Below, one piece after another: positions 9,597-18,088 of a stretch of DNA of 64,000 nucleotides. A program made the position numbers and the translations under genes. The first letter of the stretch is position 1; every line of letters starts with the position of its first letter. Origin of the DNA: Streptomyces sp. SS1-1 (GTDB lineage Bacteria; Actinomycetota; Actinomycetes; Streptomycetales; Streptomycetaceae); NCBI RefSeq assembly GCF_008973465.1, contig NZ_WBXN01000004.1, positions 124,001 to 188,000 on the forward strand, read 5' to 3'. The notes under the pieces are model-generated. The model was not told the origin of the DNA, made no database searches, and worked only from the letters and a program-made list of their open reading frames with translations.

Positions 9597-10082
9597 TCAG
9601 ACCAGCCGGTGCCAGGTGAGTTCCGCGGTCCGCTCGGCGCCCCAGAGCCGAGTCGGAGTGGTGACGCCGAGCCGCAGGAGCGAGCCGGCGAACTCGACGC
9701 TGCGCACCTGCTTCCGCCCGATCCAGTTCGGGAAGAGGCTCGTGGTGACGTGGTGCTCGACGGTGTGCGGGTCGACCACCTCGAACGGGCCGCCGTAGGC
9801 GACATAACCGGTCGCCGCCCGGGCCAGGTCGTCGGCTGCCGCGTCCTCCAGCCGGGCCGAGGCCAGGGGCGGCCGGTCGCCACGGCCGAGCTGGGCCGAC
9901 ATGTACCCCTCGGGCGTGTAGAGGATCAGGCCGTACGGCGAACGGCCCAGGGGGTGGACGACCTCCCCGTCGACGCTGACGGCGGTGTACGAGACGAGTC
10001 GCCACGCGCCGAACAGCCGCATGCGGACCTCGTCCCGGGTCGCCTCCTCGTGTCGTTCGGCGGCCGGGTCCGTAACGGCCAT
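9597..10082 (-). CDS. Lipocalin-like domain protein
   Basis: The 161-residue protein matches the bacterial lipocalin-like domain. It opens with FGAWRLVSYTAV, continues with PYGLILYTPEGYMSAQLGRGDRP and ends with an ELTWHRL strand, i.e. an up-and-down beta-barrel likely to bind a small hydrophobic ligand. There is no signal peptide. ATG at 10082 is preceded by GAGGAGGG, an excellent ribosome site. It sits between the aldehyde dehydrogenase (62 bases upstream) and the crotonase (76 bases downstream), consistent with a shared transcript. Genes of this type often accompany catabolic hydrolases; the ligand is unknown. Confidence 0.75.
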   Translation of the reverse strand: MAVTDPAAERHEEATRDEVRMRLFGAWRLVSYTAVSVDGEVVHPLGRSPYGLILYTPEGYMSAQLGRGDRPPLASARLEDAAADDLARAATGYVAYGGPFEVVDPHTVEHHVTTSLFPNWIGRKQVRSVEFAGSLLRLGVTTPTRLWGAERTAELTWHRLV

Positions 10083-10144
10083 GGGCCCTCCTCTTGGGAC
10101 GGGACGGGGTCCGCGGGCTGTCGCCGGGCGGACGGTCGACGGGT

Positions 10145-11722
10145 TCACGGCCGGGTCAGCTCGCCGTCGACGAGGCGCCAGAGGTGGAGAGGGTTGGCCT
10201 CGCGCAGGGACTGCGGCAGCAGGTCGTCGGGGAAGTTCTGGTAGGTGACCGGCCGCAGGAACCGCTCGATGGCGCCCATGCCGACCGAGGTGAAGCGGCT
10301 GTCGGAGGTGGCGGGGAAGGGGCCGCCGTGGGTGGAGGCGTACGACACCTCCTGGGGGATCGAGAAGGCGTTGAACACGATCCGTCCGGTGCGGCGTTCC
10401 AGCACCGGCAGGAGTCGTTCGGCGGTCACGCGGTCGGCCGCGTCCGCGTGGAGGGTCGCCGAGAGCTGTCCGCGGAAGGCCCGTGCCACGTCCAGCAGTT
10501 GCTCCGTGCCGGAGACCCTGACCAGCAGCAGTGCGGGGCCGAAGACCTCCTCGCGCAGGGTGGGTTCCGCCAGGAGTTGGTCACCGGTGACCTCGAGGAG
10601 CAGGGCCTGCCCGTACGCTCCGCCGTCCGGGGCGCCTCCCTCGGCGAGCCGTACGGCGCCGTTGGCCTGGTGGCGCCGGGTGTGGCGCAGGTAGGCGTCG
10701 TGGATGCCCGGCGTGAGCATGGGGCGTGCGTCCCACTTCTCCACCTCGGTGATCGCCGCGTCACGGAGTTCGGCGTAGCCGGGCCCCTCGACGGCGACGA
10801 GCACGGCGGGCTTGAGGCAGGCCTGCCCGACGTTGTACATGCCGCGCTGTACGAGGCCGGTGCCGATCTCGGTGGCGCGGGCGGCCAGGGCGGCGGGCAG
10901 GACGAAGGTGGGGTTGACGCTGGTCATCTCGGTGAAGACCGGGATGGGTTCGGAGCGCCGCTGGGCGCGGCGGTACAGGGCCATGCCACCGGCCTCGGAC
11001 CCGGTGAAGGTGACGGCCTTGACCAGGGGGTGGTCCACGAGGGCTTCGCCGATCTCGTTGCCGGAGCCGCGGACGAGGGAGAAGACGCCCGGGTGCAGCC
11101 CCGAGGCGGCGACCGCCTCCTGTATGACACGGCCCTCGATCTCGGACGCCCCGGGGTGGGCGTTGTGGGCCTTGAGGACGACGGGGCAGCCGGCGGCCAG
11201 CGCGGACGCGGTGTCACCGCCGGCGACCGAGTAGGAGATCGGGAAGTTGCTGGCGCCGAAGATCGCGACAGGGCCGAGGGCCACCTTCTGCAACCGGTGG
11301 TCCAGGCGCGGGGCGGGCTGCCGGTCCGGCTGCGCCGGGTCGATGGCCGTCTGGAGGAAGCGGCCCTGGCGTACGACGGCGGCGAACTTCCGGAAGACGC
11401 CCGCGCTGCGCACGGCCTCGCCCTCGAACTGCGCTGCGGGCAGCCCGGTCTCCAGGGAGGTCCGCGCGGCCAGTTCGTCCTTGGCCGCCTCCAGCTTGTC
11501 CGCGATGAGTTCGAGGAACCGCGCCCGCTCTTCGAGCCCGGTGTGGCTGTAGCTGTCGAAGGCGTCGTCGGCCAGGCGCAGGGCGCGGTCGACCTCGGCC
11601 GGTCCGCCGAAGGCGAACTCGGGCTCGACGAAGGCTCCTTCGGCGGGGTTGAACGCCTTCATGGTTCCGGCGGTGGCGGACACCTGCTCTCCGCCGATCA
11701 GGAGGTCTCCGGTCAGTGTCAT
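10145..11722 (-). CDS. NADP-dependent aldehyde dehydrogenase (ketoglutarate-semialdehyde type)
   Basis: This 525-residue aldehyde dehydrogenase resembles the alpha-ketoglutaric-semialdehyde branch. Visible motifs are the cofactor region FGASNFPISYSVAGGDTA, FTGSEAGG, the general base Glu in PVFTEMTSVNP, and the nucleophile Cys in NVGQACLKP. A C-terminal EEVFGPALLL segment is also present. The enzyme oxidises an aldehyde to an acid with NAD(P)+. Its ATG overlaps the TGA of the upstream cysteine hydrolase (ATGA), so the two are translationally coupled and probably act in one pathway. The expected control is by the TetR operator at 12363-12411. The aldehyde it handles cannot be read from sequence. 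Confidence 0.9.
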   Translation of the reverse strand: MTLTGDLLIGGEQVSATAGTMKAFNPAEGAFVEPEFAFGGPAEVDRALRLADDAFDSYSHTGLEERARFLELIADKLEAAKDELAARTSLETGLPAAQFEGEAVRSAGVFRKFAAVVRQGRFLQTAIDPAQPDRQPAPRLDHRLQKVALGPVAIFGASNFPISYSVAGGDTASALAAGCPVVLKAHNAHPGASEIEGRVIQEAVAASGLHPGVFSLVRGSGNEIGEALVDHPLVKAVTFTGSEAGGMALYRRAQRRSEPIPVFTEMTSVNPTFVLPAALAARATEIGTGLVQRGMYNVGQACLKPAVLVAVEGPGYAELRDAAITEVEKWDARPMLTPGIHDAYLRHTRRHQANGAVRLAEGGAPDGGAYGQALLLEVTGDQLLAEPTLREEVFGPALLLVRVSGTEQLLDVARAFRGQLSATLHADAADRVTAERLLPVLERRTGRIVFNAFSIPQEVSYASTHGGPFPATSDSRFTSVGMGAIERFLRPVTYQNFPDDLLPQSLREANPLHLWRLVDGELTRP

Positions 11723-12348
11723 GCGTGTGCTCCCTCGAACGCGGCGACGAGCTCGCCGGTGGTGGTGATGGCGTGGGCGTAGGTGGGCCCGTTCAGTTCG
11801 TGCGCGGCGTGGACCATCTCCGACAGGAAGGCGGCGGTGGCGTCGCGTACGAGCGTCACGTGGTAGCCGAGTTCCATGGCGAAGCGGCCCGTGGACTCGA
11901 CGCAGGTGTTGGCGAGCAGGCCGACGAGCACCACGTGCGTGATGCCGTGCTGCTTGAGGCGGAAGTCCAGGTCCGTGTTGGCGAATCCGCTCTGCGCCCA
12001 GTGCTCGGCAACGACGGTCTCGCCGGGCCGCGGCCGGAGGTCCGGATGGAACTCGCCGCCCCAGGTGCCGCGGGCGAAGCTGTGCCGTTCCATGATGCCG
12101 AGCTGGGTGGGGTTGGGGTGGGCCCACGTCTCGTAGTCGCCCTGCTCCCAGCGGCGGTGGGGGACGAAGATCACCCGCGCACCGGCGTCACGGGCGGCGC
12201 CGACGACGGAGCGCAGGTGGTCGAGCAGGTCCACCTGTTCCGCCATGGCCTTGAGACGCGGCCAGATCTTGCCGCCCTCCGACAGGAAGTCGTTGAACGG
12301 GTCGACCAGCAGAACGGCCGTACACCGGGGGTCGTAGGTCTGGGGCAT
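11719..12348 (-). CDS. Isochorismatase-fold cysteine hydrolase
   Basis: The 209-residue protein has the cysteine-hydrolase fold. The catalytic Asp is in LLVDPFNDF and the nucleophilic Cys in LLANTCVEST. Where many relatives have a catalytic Lys about six residues before a conserved Phe, this one reads AEHWAQSGF, with His at that place. I know this as a recurrent subgroup rather than a lone mutation, but its chemistry is not established here. ATG at 12348 follows GGAGTGGA. It is the first gene of a probable four-gene operon, and the palindromic operator begins 15 bases upstream, so repression by the divergent TetR protein is likely. Confidence 0.85.
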   Translation of the reverse strand: MPQTYDPRCTAVLLVDPFNDFLSEGGKIWPRLKAMAEQVDLLDHLRSVVGAARDAGARVIFVPHRRWEQGDYETWAHPNPTQLGIMERHSFARGTWGGEFHPDLRPRPGETVVAEHWAQSGFANTDLDFRLKQHGITHVVLVGLLANTCVESTGRFAMELGYHVTLVRDATAAFLSEMVHAAHELNGPTYAHAITTTGELVAAFEGAHA

Positions 12349-12362
12349 GGAGTCCACTCCGA

Positions 12363-12411
12363 TCAGGATGATGAGCATCATCTGGATTGAAGATGATGCT
12401 CATCATCCTGA
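12363..12411. promoter_or_regulatory. Large nested palindromic operator between cysteine-hydrolase operon and tetR
   Basis: Two 21-base arms (12363-12383 and 12391-12411) are perfect reverse complements separated by seven bases (GGATTGA). Each arm is itself a near-palindrome: GATGATG-AG-CATCATC on the left and GATGATG-CT-CATCATC on the right. It sits between the divergent hydrolase (12348) and tetR (12523) starts, the expected place for a TetR-type operator controlling both. A weaker related dyad (ATGATGTATGTCAT) lies at 12459-12472 nearer tetR. Confidence 0.75.
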
Positions 12412-12522
12412 AAGTCAAGCGAGCGCTGCACGAACCCCCTCGGCACGGGCCCAGGTGTATGATGTATGTCATCCAGACATGCGGCTTCCTCGCCGCGCCG
12501 CCCCCGGAAAGGCAGGGTCACC

Positions 12523-13113
12523 ATGGGCCACTCGCAGGCAGAGAAGGCGGCGACGCGCGAACGGGTGCTGAGGGTCGCGTCACGCAGGATCCGTAAGGAC
12601 GGCGTCGACCGTCCGGGGGTCGCGGAGCTCATGCAGGAGGCCGGCCTGACCCACGGCGGCTTCTACAAGCACTTCGGCTCACGGGACGACCTGATCACCC
12701 AGGCCGCCGCCTTCGCCCTGGCGGAGGGCACCGCGAAGATGGAACGGTCCGCCCGCAGGAACACGCAGGACGCGCGAGCCGGCCTCATCGACGCCTACCT
12801 CGCGAAGCAGCACCGGGACGGCCCGGCCACCGGGTGCGCCCTCGTCACCCTGGGCGCCGCCGCCGGGCGTGGCGACCAGCAGATCAAGCAGGCGTACGAG
12901 AAGCAGGTCCGCACCTATCTCGACCTGATCGCCGGCCTGGACGAGGACGCCGAGGACCCCCAGGGCGAGGCGATGCTCACGCTCAGCGCACTGGTCGGCG
13001 CCGTACTCATCTCCCGGGCCGTTGCGGACCAGGAGTTCTCCGACGACCTGCTGGCGACCGTCACCGCACAGCTGACGGACCGCGCCTCCCGCGACCTCCC
13101 CACCGAGGCCTGA
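12523..13113 (+). CDS. TetR/AcrR-family repressor of the hydrolase-dehydrogenase operon
   Basis: The 196-residue protein has an N-terminal TetR helix-turn-helix (ELMQEAGLTHGGFYKHFGSRDDLI, roughly residues 35-58) and an all-helical ligand-binding C-terminal domain. The start ATG at 12523 was chosen because the helix-turn-helix then begins at the usual distance; an upstream in-frame ATG at 12466 would add a basic tail with no family similarity. It is divergent from the cysteine-hydrolase operon and separated from it by the palindrome at 12363-12411. This is the classic arrangement of a local repressor that also controls itself. The inducer is unknown, perhaps a substrate of the operon. Confidence 0.88.
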   Translation: MGHSQAEKAATRERVLRVASRRIRKDGVDRPGVAELMQEAGLTHGGFYKHFGSRDDLITQAAAFALAEGTAKMERSARRNTQDARAGLIDAYLAKQHRDGPATGCALVTLGAAAGRGDQQIKQAYEKQVRTYLDLIAGLDEDAEDPQGEAMLTLSALVGAVLISRAVADQEFSDDLLATVTAQLTDRASRDLPTEA

Positions 13114-13216
13114 CACGCACCTCCGGCGGCGGCGAGACAGTGCGCCGCCGCCGCGGCATGCGGCCCCACACCTCCACACCCCACTCCCCTGTCGGCCCGG
13201 CGGGCACCCCGGCCAG

Positions 13217-13268
13217 ATTTACTTGACGTGACAAGTTCTTAGCTGTTTACTTGTCGCGTCAAGTAAAT
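13217..13268. promoter_or_regulatory. Paired CTTGAC-NN-GTCAAG-type operator upstream of DoxX gene
   Basis: Two 20-base arms (13217-13236 and 13249-13268) are inverted copies with one mismatch and a 12-base spacer. Each contains a dyad: ACTTGACGTGACAAGT (13221-13236) and ACTTGTCGCGTCAAGT (13249-13264), centres 28 bases apart. The same dyad type with the same 28-base spacing recurs at 25267-25309. It lies 84 bases before the DoxX start. The regulator is not identified. Confidence 0.65.
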
Positions 13269-13351
13269 CCGTCGTCACGGGTCCACACACCGGCGCGTCA
13301 CCACGCACCGCGGCCTCGACGCAGCCCTCCCCACCCCCGACAAGGAACATC

Positions 13352-13720
13352 GTGTACATCGCCGCCGTCATCCTCAGCGTTCTCCTCGCCCTGTTCGCCC
13401 TTGCCGCAGGCGCGCCGAAGGCGCAGCTCAAGGGCAGCGTGCCGGAGGGGCTGCAGGCCAAGGGCCTCGGCTCCGGTCTCATCCGTCTCATCGGCCTGGC
13501 CGAGGTGGCCGCCGCGGTGGGCCTCGTCGTGGGCATCTGGTGGCAGCCCCTGGGCATCGCCGCCGCCATCGGGTTGGCGATCGTGATGATCGGCGCGGTC
13601 CGGTACCACGTGAAGTGGGGCGACTACGCGGACAGCGAGGCCCGCGGTGCCGCGACGGCGCCCATCCTCTTCACCTTCGTCGCGATCGCGGCGGCCCTCA
13701 CCCTCGCCGCTTCGCAGTGA
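13352..13720 (+). CDS. DoxX-like small membrane protein
   Basis: The 122-residue protein is predicted to have four transmembrane helices (about 2-20, 42-64, 66-84 and 100-120) with short loops, the layout of DoxX-like proteins. These are linked to quinone or oxidative-stress redox complexes, though roles vary. The start is GTG at 13352, preceded by AAGGA at good spacing. The paired CTTGAC boxes upstream make it the first gene of a regulated unit that may continue into the SDR gene 200 bases downstream. Its precise function is unknown. Confidence 0.8.
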   Translation: MYIAAVILSVLLALFALAAGAPKAQLKGSVPEGLQAKGLGSGLIRLIGLAEVAAAVGLVVGIWWQPLGIAAAIGLAIVMIGAVRYHVKWGDYADSEARGAATAPILFTFVAIAAALTLAASQ

Positions 13721-13920
13721 CCGCTCGGGCTGTCATGAGCCTGCCCACACTGCCGGGCTCCCGGACATCACCGGGCGCCCGGACCCGGGCCTCAGCCGGC
13801 ACCCGCCGCGCCACACCGTCGCGCCGGTGCTGCCATGGATCCACGACCGACGCATCAGCACAGCCGGCTGCGGCCGCCTGACCGCCGGCACGGCACCCCC
13901 TCGACTCAAGGAGAGATCCC

Positions 13921-14685
13921 ATGGGAATCCTCGACGGCAAGGTCACCCTCATCACCGGCACCGGCGGGGGCATGGGCCGTGTCGCCGCACTCGTCTTCGC
14001 CCGGGAGGGATCGAAGATCGTCGGATGCGACATCCAGGCCGAGGCCAATGAGGAGACCGTCGGCATGGTGCGCCGGGCGGGCGGCGACATGACCGGCATC
14101 GCTCCCGTCGACCTTACCGACGCCGAGCAGGTGCACCGCCTGGCCGACGAGGCCGCGGCCGCGTACGGCGGACTCGACGTCGTCTACAACAACGCCGCCC
14201 TGGTGCGTTTCGGGGCCATGCCCGATTTCTCCGTCGAGGACTGGAACGTCACCGTGGCGGGCGAGCTCGACATCCCGTTCCTCGTCTCCAAGTACACCTG
14301 GCCCCACCTCGTGCGGCGCGGCGGCGGCGTCATCATCAACATCGCCTCCCAGGCGGGCCTCATCGCCGGTGCGACGCCCCCGATGGTGGCCCACACCGCC
14401 GCCAACGCGGGTGTCATCGGGATGACCCGTCAGCTCGCCCTGGAAGGCGCCCCTCATCACATCCGCGCCGTCGCCATCAGCCCCGGCCCCGTCCTCACCC
14501 CGGCCAGCGACCGCGACCTGGGCGACAACCAGGCGGCACGCGACGCCGTCGTCAGCAAGACCCTGCTCAAGCGCTTCGCCCGCCCGGAGGAGATCGTCGA
14601 ACTCGGCGCCTTCCTCGCCTCCGACCGCGCGAGCTTCATCACCGGAGCCAACTATCCCGTCGACGGCGGAGCCAGCGCCTGGTGA
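13921..14685 (+). CDS. SDR-family protein lacking the catalytic Tyr and Lys
   Basis: This 254-residue classical SDR has the nucleotide-binding TGTGGGMG (13-20), the NNAA structural motif (90-93), catalytic-loop Ser143 in NIASQ and the C-terminal NYPVDGGAS. At the YxxxK position it reads HTAAN: Tyr is His158 and Lys is Asn162. Relatives with His for Tyr exist, but loss of Lys as well predicts weak or absent dehydrogenase activity, or a non-enzymatic role. ATG at 13921 follows AGGAGAG. It lies between DoxX and a membrane-type flavoprotein on the same strand, suggesting a redox-linked unit. The substrate is unknown. Confidence 0.85.
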   Translation: MGILDGKVTLITGTGGGMGRVAALVFAREGSKIVGCDIQAEANEETVGMVRRAGGDMTGIAPVDLTDAEQVHRLADEAAAAYGGLDVVYNNAALVRFGAMPDFSVEDWNVTVAGELDIPFLVSKYTWPHLVRRGGGVIINIASQAGLIAGATPPMVAHTAANAGVIGMTRQLALEGAPHHIRAVAISPGPVLTPASDRDLGDNQAARDAVVSKTLLKRFARPEEIVELGAFLASDRASFITGANYPVDGGASAW

Positions 14686-14786
14686 GACCGGGAGGCCGAT
14701 GAGGGCGCACCGCGAGCACACGCGGGACGTGCCACGTCACCCACTCACGGCAACCGCAGTCCGCGGGCCGAGCCGAAAGAAACACG

Positions 14787-15923
14787 TTGATCACGAACAC
14801 GAACAACCGTCATGTCGTCATCGTCGGCGGGGGCTACGCCGGAGTGCGCCTCGCTCGCGAGCTGGACGCGGACGCCGACGTCACCCTGATCGACCTCAAG
14901 GAGGCGTTCTTCCACCGCGTCGCCTCGCTGCGGGCCGGCGCCGACCCGGACTGGACCCTCGCCCCCTTCATCCCGTACGACTCGCTCCTGGCCAACGGCC
15001 GTGTCGTACGGAACAAGGCCGTGGGCATCGAGGTGGAAGAGCGCCGGATCGTCCTCGCCACGGGACACCGGGTTCCGTACGACGTTCTCGTCATCGCGAC
15101 CGGGGCCGACTACCAGGAGCCCGCCCGGTTCACCGGGACCACCGTCGCCGAGGCGGCCGCCGCCTTCCGCGGCCATCAGCGCCGCATCGCCGACGCCCGC
15201 AGCCTGCTGGTCATCGGAGGAGGCCCCTCCGGAGTGGAGCTGGCCGCGGAACTGCGGCGGGTCAACCCACGGGCCGCGGTCACCCTCGCTCACTCCGGTC
15301 AGCGACTCCTCTCCCGCCACGGCACCGGCCGGATGGCCCGCCAGGCGCGCACATGGCTGGAGCGGCGTGACGTCGAGGTCCTCCTCGGCACCTTCGTCTC
15401 ATCCGCCGGCGGCGTCGGGACGGGTCTGAGGGACCAGACGGGCCGTCCGCTCGGCGCCGACGTGGTGTTCTGGACGACGGGCACCACCCCCAACACTCTG
15501 TGGCTCCGGCTCGCGGGACGGGGAGACTGGCTCGACGAGCACGGTCACGTCAAGGTGGACGAGCATCTGCGTGTCCTGGGCCGACGGGACATCTTCGCCA
15601 TCGGCGACGTCAACGACGTGTCGGAGGCGAAGCTGAGCCCGACGGCCGTCGCACAGGGAGAGGCGACGGCCCACAACATCCGCGCCTACCTGGGCCACGG
15701 CAAGCACGGGCACGTGCCCCGTCCGTACAAGCCGGCGCCGGTGCGCGTCTTCTCGGTGCCGTTCGGGCCCGACGGCGGCACGACGCTGCTGCCCACTCTC
15801 GGCCGCGACGTCGTCGTCCTGGGCAACAGGGCCACGTCCGCGCTGAAGAGCAGGCACCTCGCGATACCGGCCATGCGCAAGCTCCTGGGTCACCCCGGGA
15901 ACCCGGTGGCAAGTCCCTGGTGA
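14787..15923 (+). CDS. FAD-dependent NAD(P)H oxidoreductase (NDH-2/AIF-like)
   Basis: The 378-residue flavoprotein carries an N-terminal FAD loop (VVIVGGGYAGVRLA), a second NAD(P)H loop (LLVIGGGPSGVELA, about 142-155) and the FAD-binding FAIGDVND near 275. This is the architecture of type II NADH dehydrogenases and AIF/FSP1-like quinone reductases, which pass electrons from NAD(P)H to quinone at the membrane surface. The only start consistent with the FAD loop is TTG at 14787, with a poor ribosome site, so translation may be weak. It follows the SDR gene by about 100 bases on the same strand. It runs convergently into secY with 12 bases between the stops. Confidence 0.85.
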   Translation: MITNTNNRHVVIVGGGYAGVRLARELDADADVTLIDLKEAFFHRVASLRAGADPDWTLAPFIPYDSLLANGRVVRNKAVGIEVEERRIVLATGHRVPYDVLVIATGADYQEPARFTGTTVAEAAAAFRGHQRRIADARSLLVIGGGPSGVELAAELRRVNPRAAVTLAHSGQRLLSRHGTGRMARQARTWLERRDVEVLLGTFVSSAGGVGTGLRDQTGRPLGADVVFWTTGTTPNTLWLRLAGRGDWLDEHGHVKVDEHLRVLGRRDIFAIGDVNDVSEAKLSPTAVAQGEATAHNIRAYLGHGKHGHVPRPYKPAPVRVFSVPFGPDGGTTLLPTLGRDVVVLGNRATSALKSRHLAIPAMRKLLGHPGNPVASPW

Positions 15924-15935
15924 CCCACCGCTCTC

Positions 15936-17243
15936 TCAGTGCAGGAAGCCCTCGTAGCGGTGCTGCTCGACCTGGCTGCTGATCTGCTTCACGGTCTCCA
16001 GTCCGACGCTCACGATGATCAGGATGCTGGTGCCCGTGAGCTGGTTGGAGCTGCCGAAGTTGCCGAGCGCCACGGTGGGGACCAGCGCGATCAGGCCCAG
16101 GTAGATCGATCCGGGCCACGTGAGCCGGTTGAGGACGTATCCCAGGTACTGCGCGGTGGCCCGGCCCGCCCGGATGCCCGGTACGAACCCTCCGGCCTGC
16201 TTGATGTTGCCCGCGATCTCCTCCGGGTTGAACGTGATCGCCACGTAGAAGAAGGCGAAGAAGACGACCAGCAGGAAGTAGGCCGCCACGTAGTAGGGGT
16301 GGTTCCCCTTGGTGAAGTTGTGCGTGACCCACGTCGCCCACCCCGAGCCCGATCCGGCGAACTGCGCGACCAGCGCGGGGATGTAAAGAAGCGACGAGGC
16401 GAAGATGACCGGGACCACACCGGCCTGGTTCACCTTGAGGGGAATGTAGGTGGAGGTCCCCCCGTACGACTTGCGGCCGATCATCCGCTTCGCGTACTGA
16501 ACGGGAATGCGGCGCTGCGCCTGTTCCACGAAGACGACCAGGCCCACCATGGCGAACCCGACCAGCAGGACGATGGCGAAGGCCAGCCATCCGTCGGCGA
16601 TGGTGCTCTCCTGCTTCACCGCCCAGATGGCTCCGGGAAGCGTGGACGCGATGGAGATGAAGATGAGCAGGGACATGCCGTTGCCGACGCCGCGCTCGGT
16701 GATCATCTCTCCGAACCACATGACACATGCCGTGCCCGACGTGATCGTGATGACCATGACGACGGTGATGAAGACCGACTGGTCCGGCACGATGCCGGAG
16801 GCCTCCGGGCAGGTGGGGAACAGGGCGCCGTTGCGCGCGGTCGCGATGAGCCCGGTCCCCTGCAGTACGGCGAGTCCCAGCGTGAGATAGCGACTGTATT
16901 GCGTGATCTTCGCCTGCCCCGACGACCCCTCCTTCTTCAGCGCCTCCAGCCGCGGAATCACCACGGTGAGCAATTGGAGAATGATGCTGGCCGTGATGTA
17001 CGGGAGGATTCCCAGCGCGAAGATCGTGATCTGCAGAAGCGCCCCGCCGCTGAAAAGGTTGACCAGGCCGAGGATTCCCTCGCCTTTCGAGACCGAATCC
17101 ACGCATCGCTGGACCGTCCGGTAGTCCACGCCGGGAATCGGCACATGGGAACCGACCCGGTACAGCACGATGATGCCGAGGGTGAAGAGCAGTTTCTTGC
17201 GCAGGTCGGGGGTCTTGAACACCTGGCTCAACGCGTTCAGCAC
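15936..17243 (-). CDS. secY: Preprotein translocase subunit SecY, stand-alone copy
   Basis: This 435-residue ten-helix SecY starts VLNALSQVFKTPDLRKKLLF and retains the plug region (GVDYRTVQ onwards), the IPVQYAKR cytosolic-loop motif and the C-terminal VGLETVKQISSQVEQHRYEGFL. SecY forms the membrane channel for signal-peptide-bearing proteins with SecE and SecG. GTG at 17243 follows AGAGGAA. All parts look intact, so it should be functional. The ribosomal-protein, adk and map genes that normally flank secY are absent, so this is probably a second copy; the neighbour is a divergent tetR gene. Why a second translocon channel sits here is open: specialised secretion or a resistant copy are inferences. 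Confidence 0.9.
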   Translation of the reverse strand: MLNALSQVFKTPDLRKKLLFTLGIIVLYRVGSHVPIPGVDYRTVQRCVDSVSKGEGILGLVNLFSGGALLQITIFALGILPYITASIILQLLTVVIPRLEALKKEGSSGQAKITQYSRYLTLGLAVLQGTGLIATARNGALFPTCPEASGIVPDQSVFITVVMVITITSGTACVMWFGEMITERGVGNGMSLLIFISIASTLPGAIWAVKQESTIADGWLAFAIVLLVGFAMVGLVVFVEQAQRRIPVQYAKRMIGRKSYGGTSTYIPLKVNQAGVVPVIFASSLLYIPALVAQFAGSGSGWATWVTHNFTKGNHPYYVAAYFLLVVFFAFFYVAITFNPEEIAGNIKQAGGFVPGIRAGRATAQYLGYVLNRLTWPGSIYLGLIALVPTVALGNFGSSNQLTGTSILIIVSVGLETVKQISSQVEQHRYEGFLH

Positions 17244-17426
17244 GATGGTTCCTCTACAGCGGTGCGAGGCAGGGCATAGGCCCGAACCGTACGGACCGCC
17301 GACCATCCAGTACGACTACACGCCGATCAGGTCCCCCGGAACGAGCAAGGACCGGGACAGCGCGGAGGCCCGGGGCCGGTCATGCCCCCCCGGGACCGGT
17401 CACGCCGCCGAAGAGCCGGGCCTACT

Positions 17427-17445
17427 AGCCGGTCGGTCGTATACT
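17427..17445 (+). promoter_or_regulatory. tetR promoter: operator overlapping -10 box, leaderless
   Basis: TATACT (17440-17445) fits a -10 box and ends six bases before the ATG at 17452, so the mRNA probably starts at the start codon. Overlapping it, 17427-17442 read on the minus strand gives ATACGACCGACCGGCT, close to the dyad upstream of the FrnE-type gene (4601-4616). An operator in this place would give autorepression. Confidence 0.5.
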
Positions 17446-17451
17446 TGCCGT

Positions 17452-18069
17452 ATGGGGCGAACGAGCGATGCAAAGAACAAGATCCTCACCGCTGCTCGAT
17501 CACTGCTCGAGCAGCGTGGATATTCGGCGCTGGGTGTGGCCGAGATCTGCAAGACGGCCGAGGTGCCGAAGGGCAGCTTCTATTACTTCTTCGAGTCGAA
17601 GGAAGCCCTTGCCCTCGCCGTCATCGACGAGCAGTGGGCCGCCGAGAGGCGGGACTGGGAGACCATCCTGGGCGGGGACGCCCTGCCCTTGGAGCGGCTG
17701 AGGCAGCTCTTCGAGGCCACCGAGCAGCGCCAGCGAAACGGTCAGGACAGCTGCGGAGTGGTGTCCGGCTGCATGTTCGGCAATCTCTCCCTGGAGATGA
17801 GCAATCAGACGGACGCCGTACGGGAACGTCTGCAGCAGATCTTCGAGGCCCAGGTGGACATGGTCGAGGCGACCGTCACCGAGGCCCTGAGCCGGGGCGA
17901 GATCGCGGTGGACGACCCCCGCGAAGCCGCGCGGTCGGTGGTGGCGCAGCTCGAGGGCCAGGTGCTCTTCGCCAAGCTCTACAACAACACCGCGCAGCTG
18001 ACGACGTTGTGGCCCAACTGCCTGGCTCTGCTGCGCGCCGCCGATCCCCGGGTCGCCGAACCCGCCTGA
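17452..18069 (+). CDS. TetR-family regulator (LmrA/YxaF-like), divergent from secY
   Basis: The 205-residue protein has a TetR helix-turn-helix (GVAEICKTAEVPKGSFYYFFESKEAL, about 25-50) and an LmrA/YxaF-type ligand domain containing GCMFGNLSLEMS. The start ATG at 17452 fits the family start; no ribosome site is present, and the TATACT -10 box six bases upstream implies leaderless translation. It resembles the TetR protein at 26578-27150, and both lie near related ACGACCG boxes. It is divergent from secY and may repress it, though no matching box was found closer to the secY start. The ligand is unknown. Confidence 0.85.
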   Translation: MGRTSDAKNKILTAARSLLEQRGYSALGVAEICKTAEVPKGSFYYFFESKEALALAVIDEQWAAERRDWETILGGDALPLERLRQLFEATEQRQRNGQDSCGVVSGCMFGNLSLEMSNQTDAVRERLQQIFEAQVDMVEATVTEALSRGEIAVDDPREAARSVVAQLEGQVLFAKLYNNTAQLTTLWPNCLALLRAADPRVAEPA

Positions 18070-18088
18070 GGCTCCGCACTCCCCCGCC

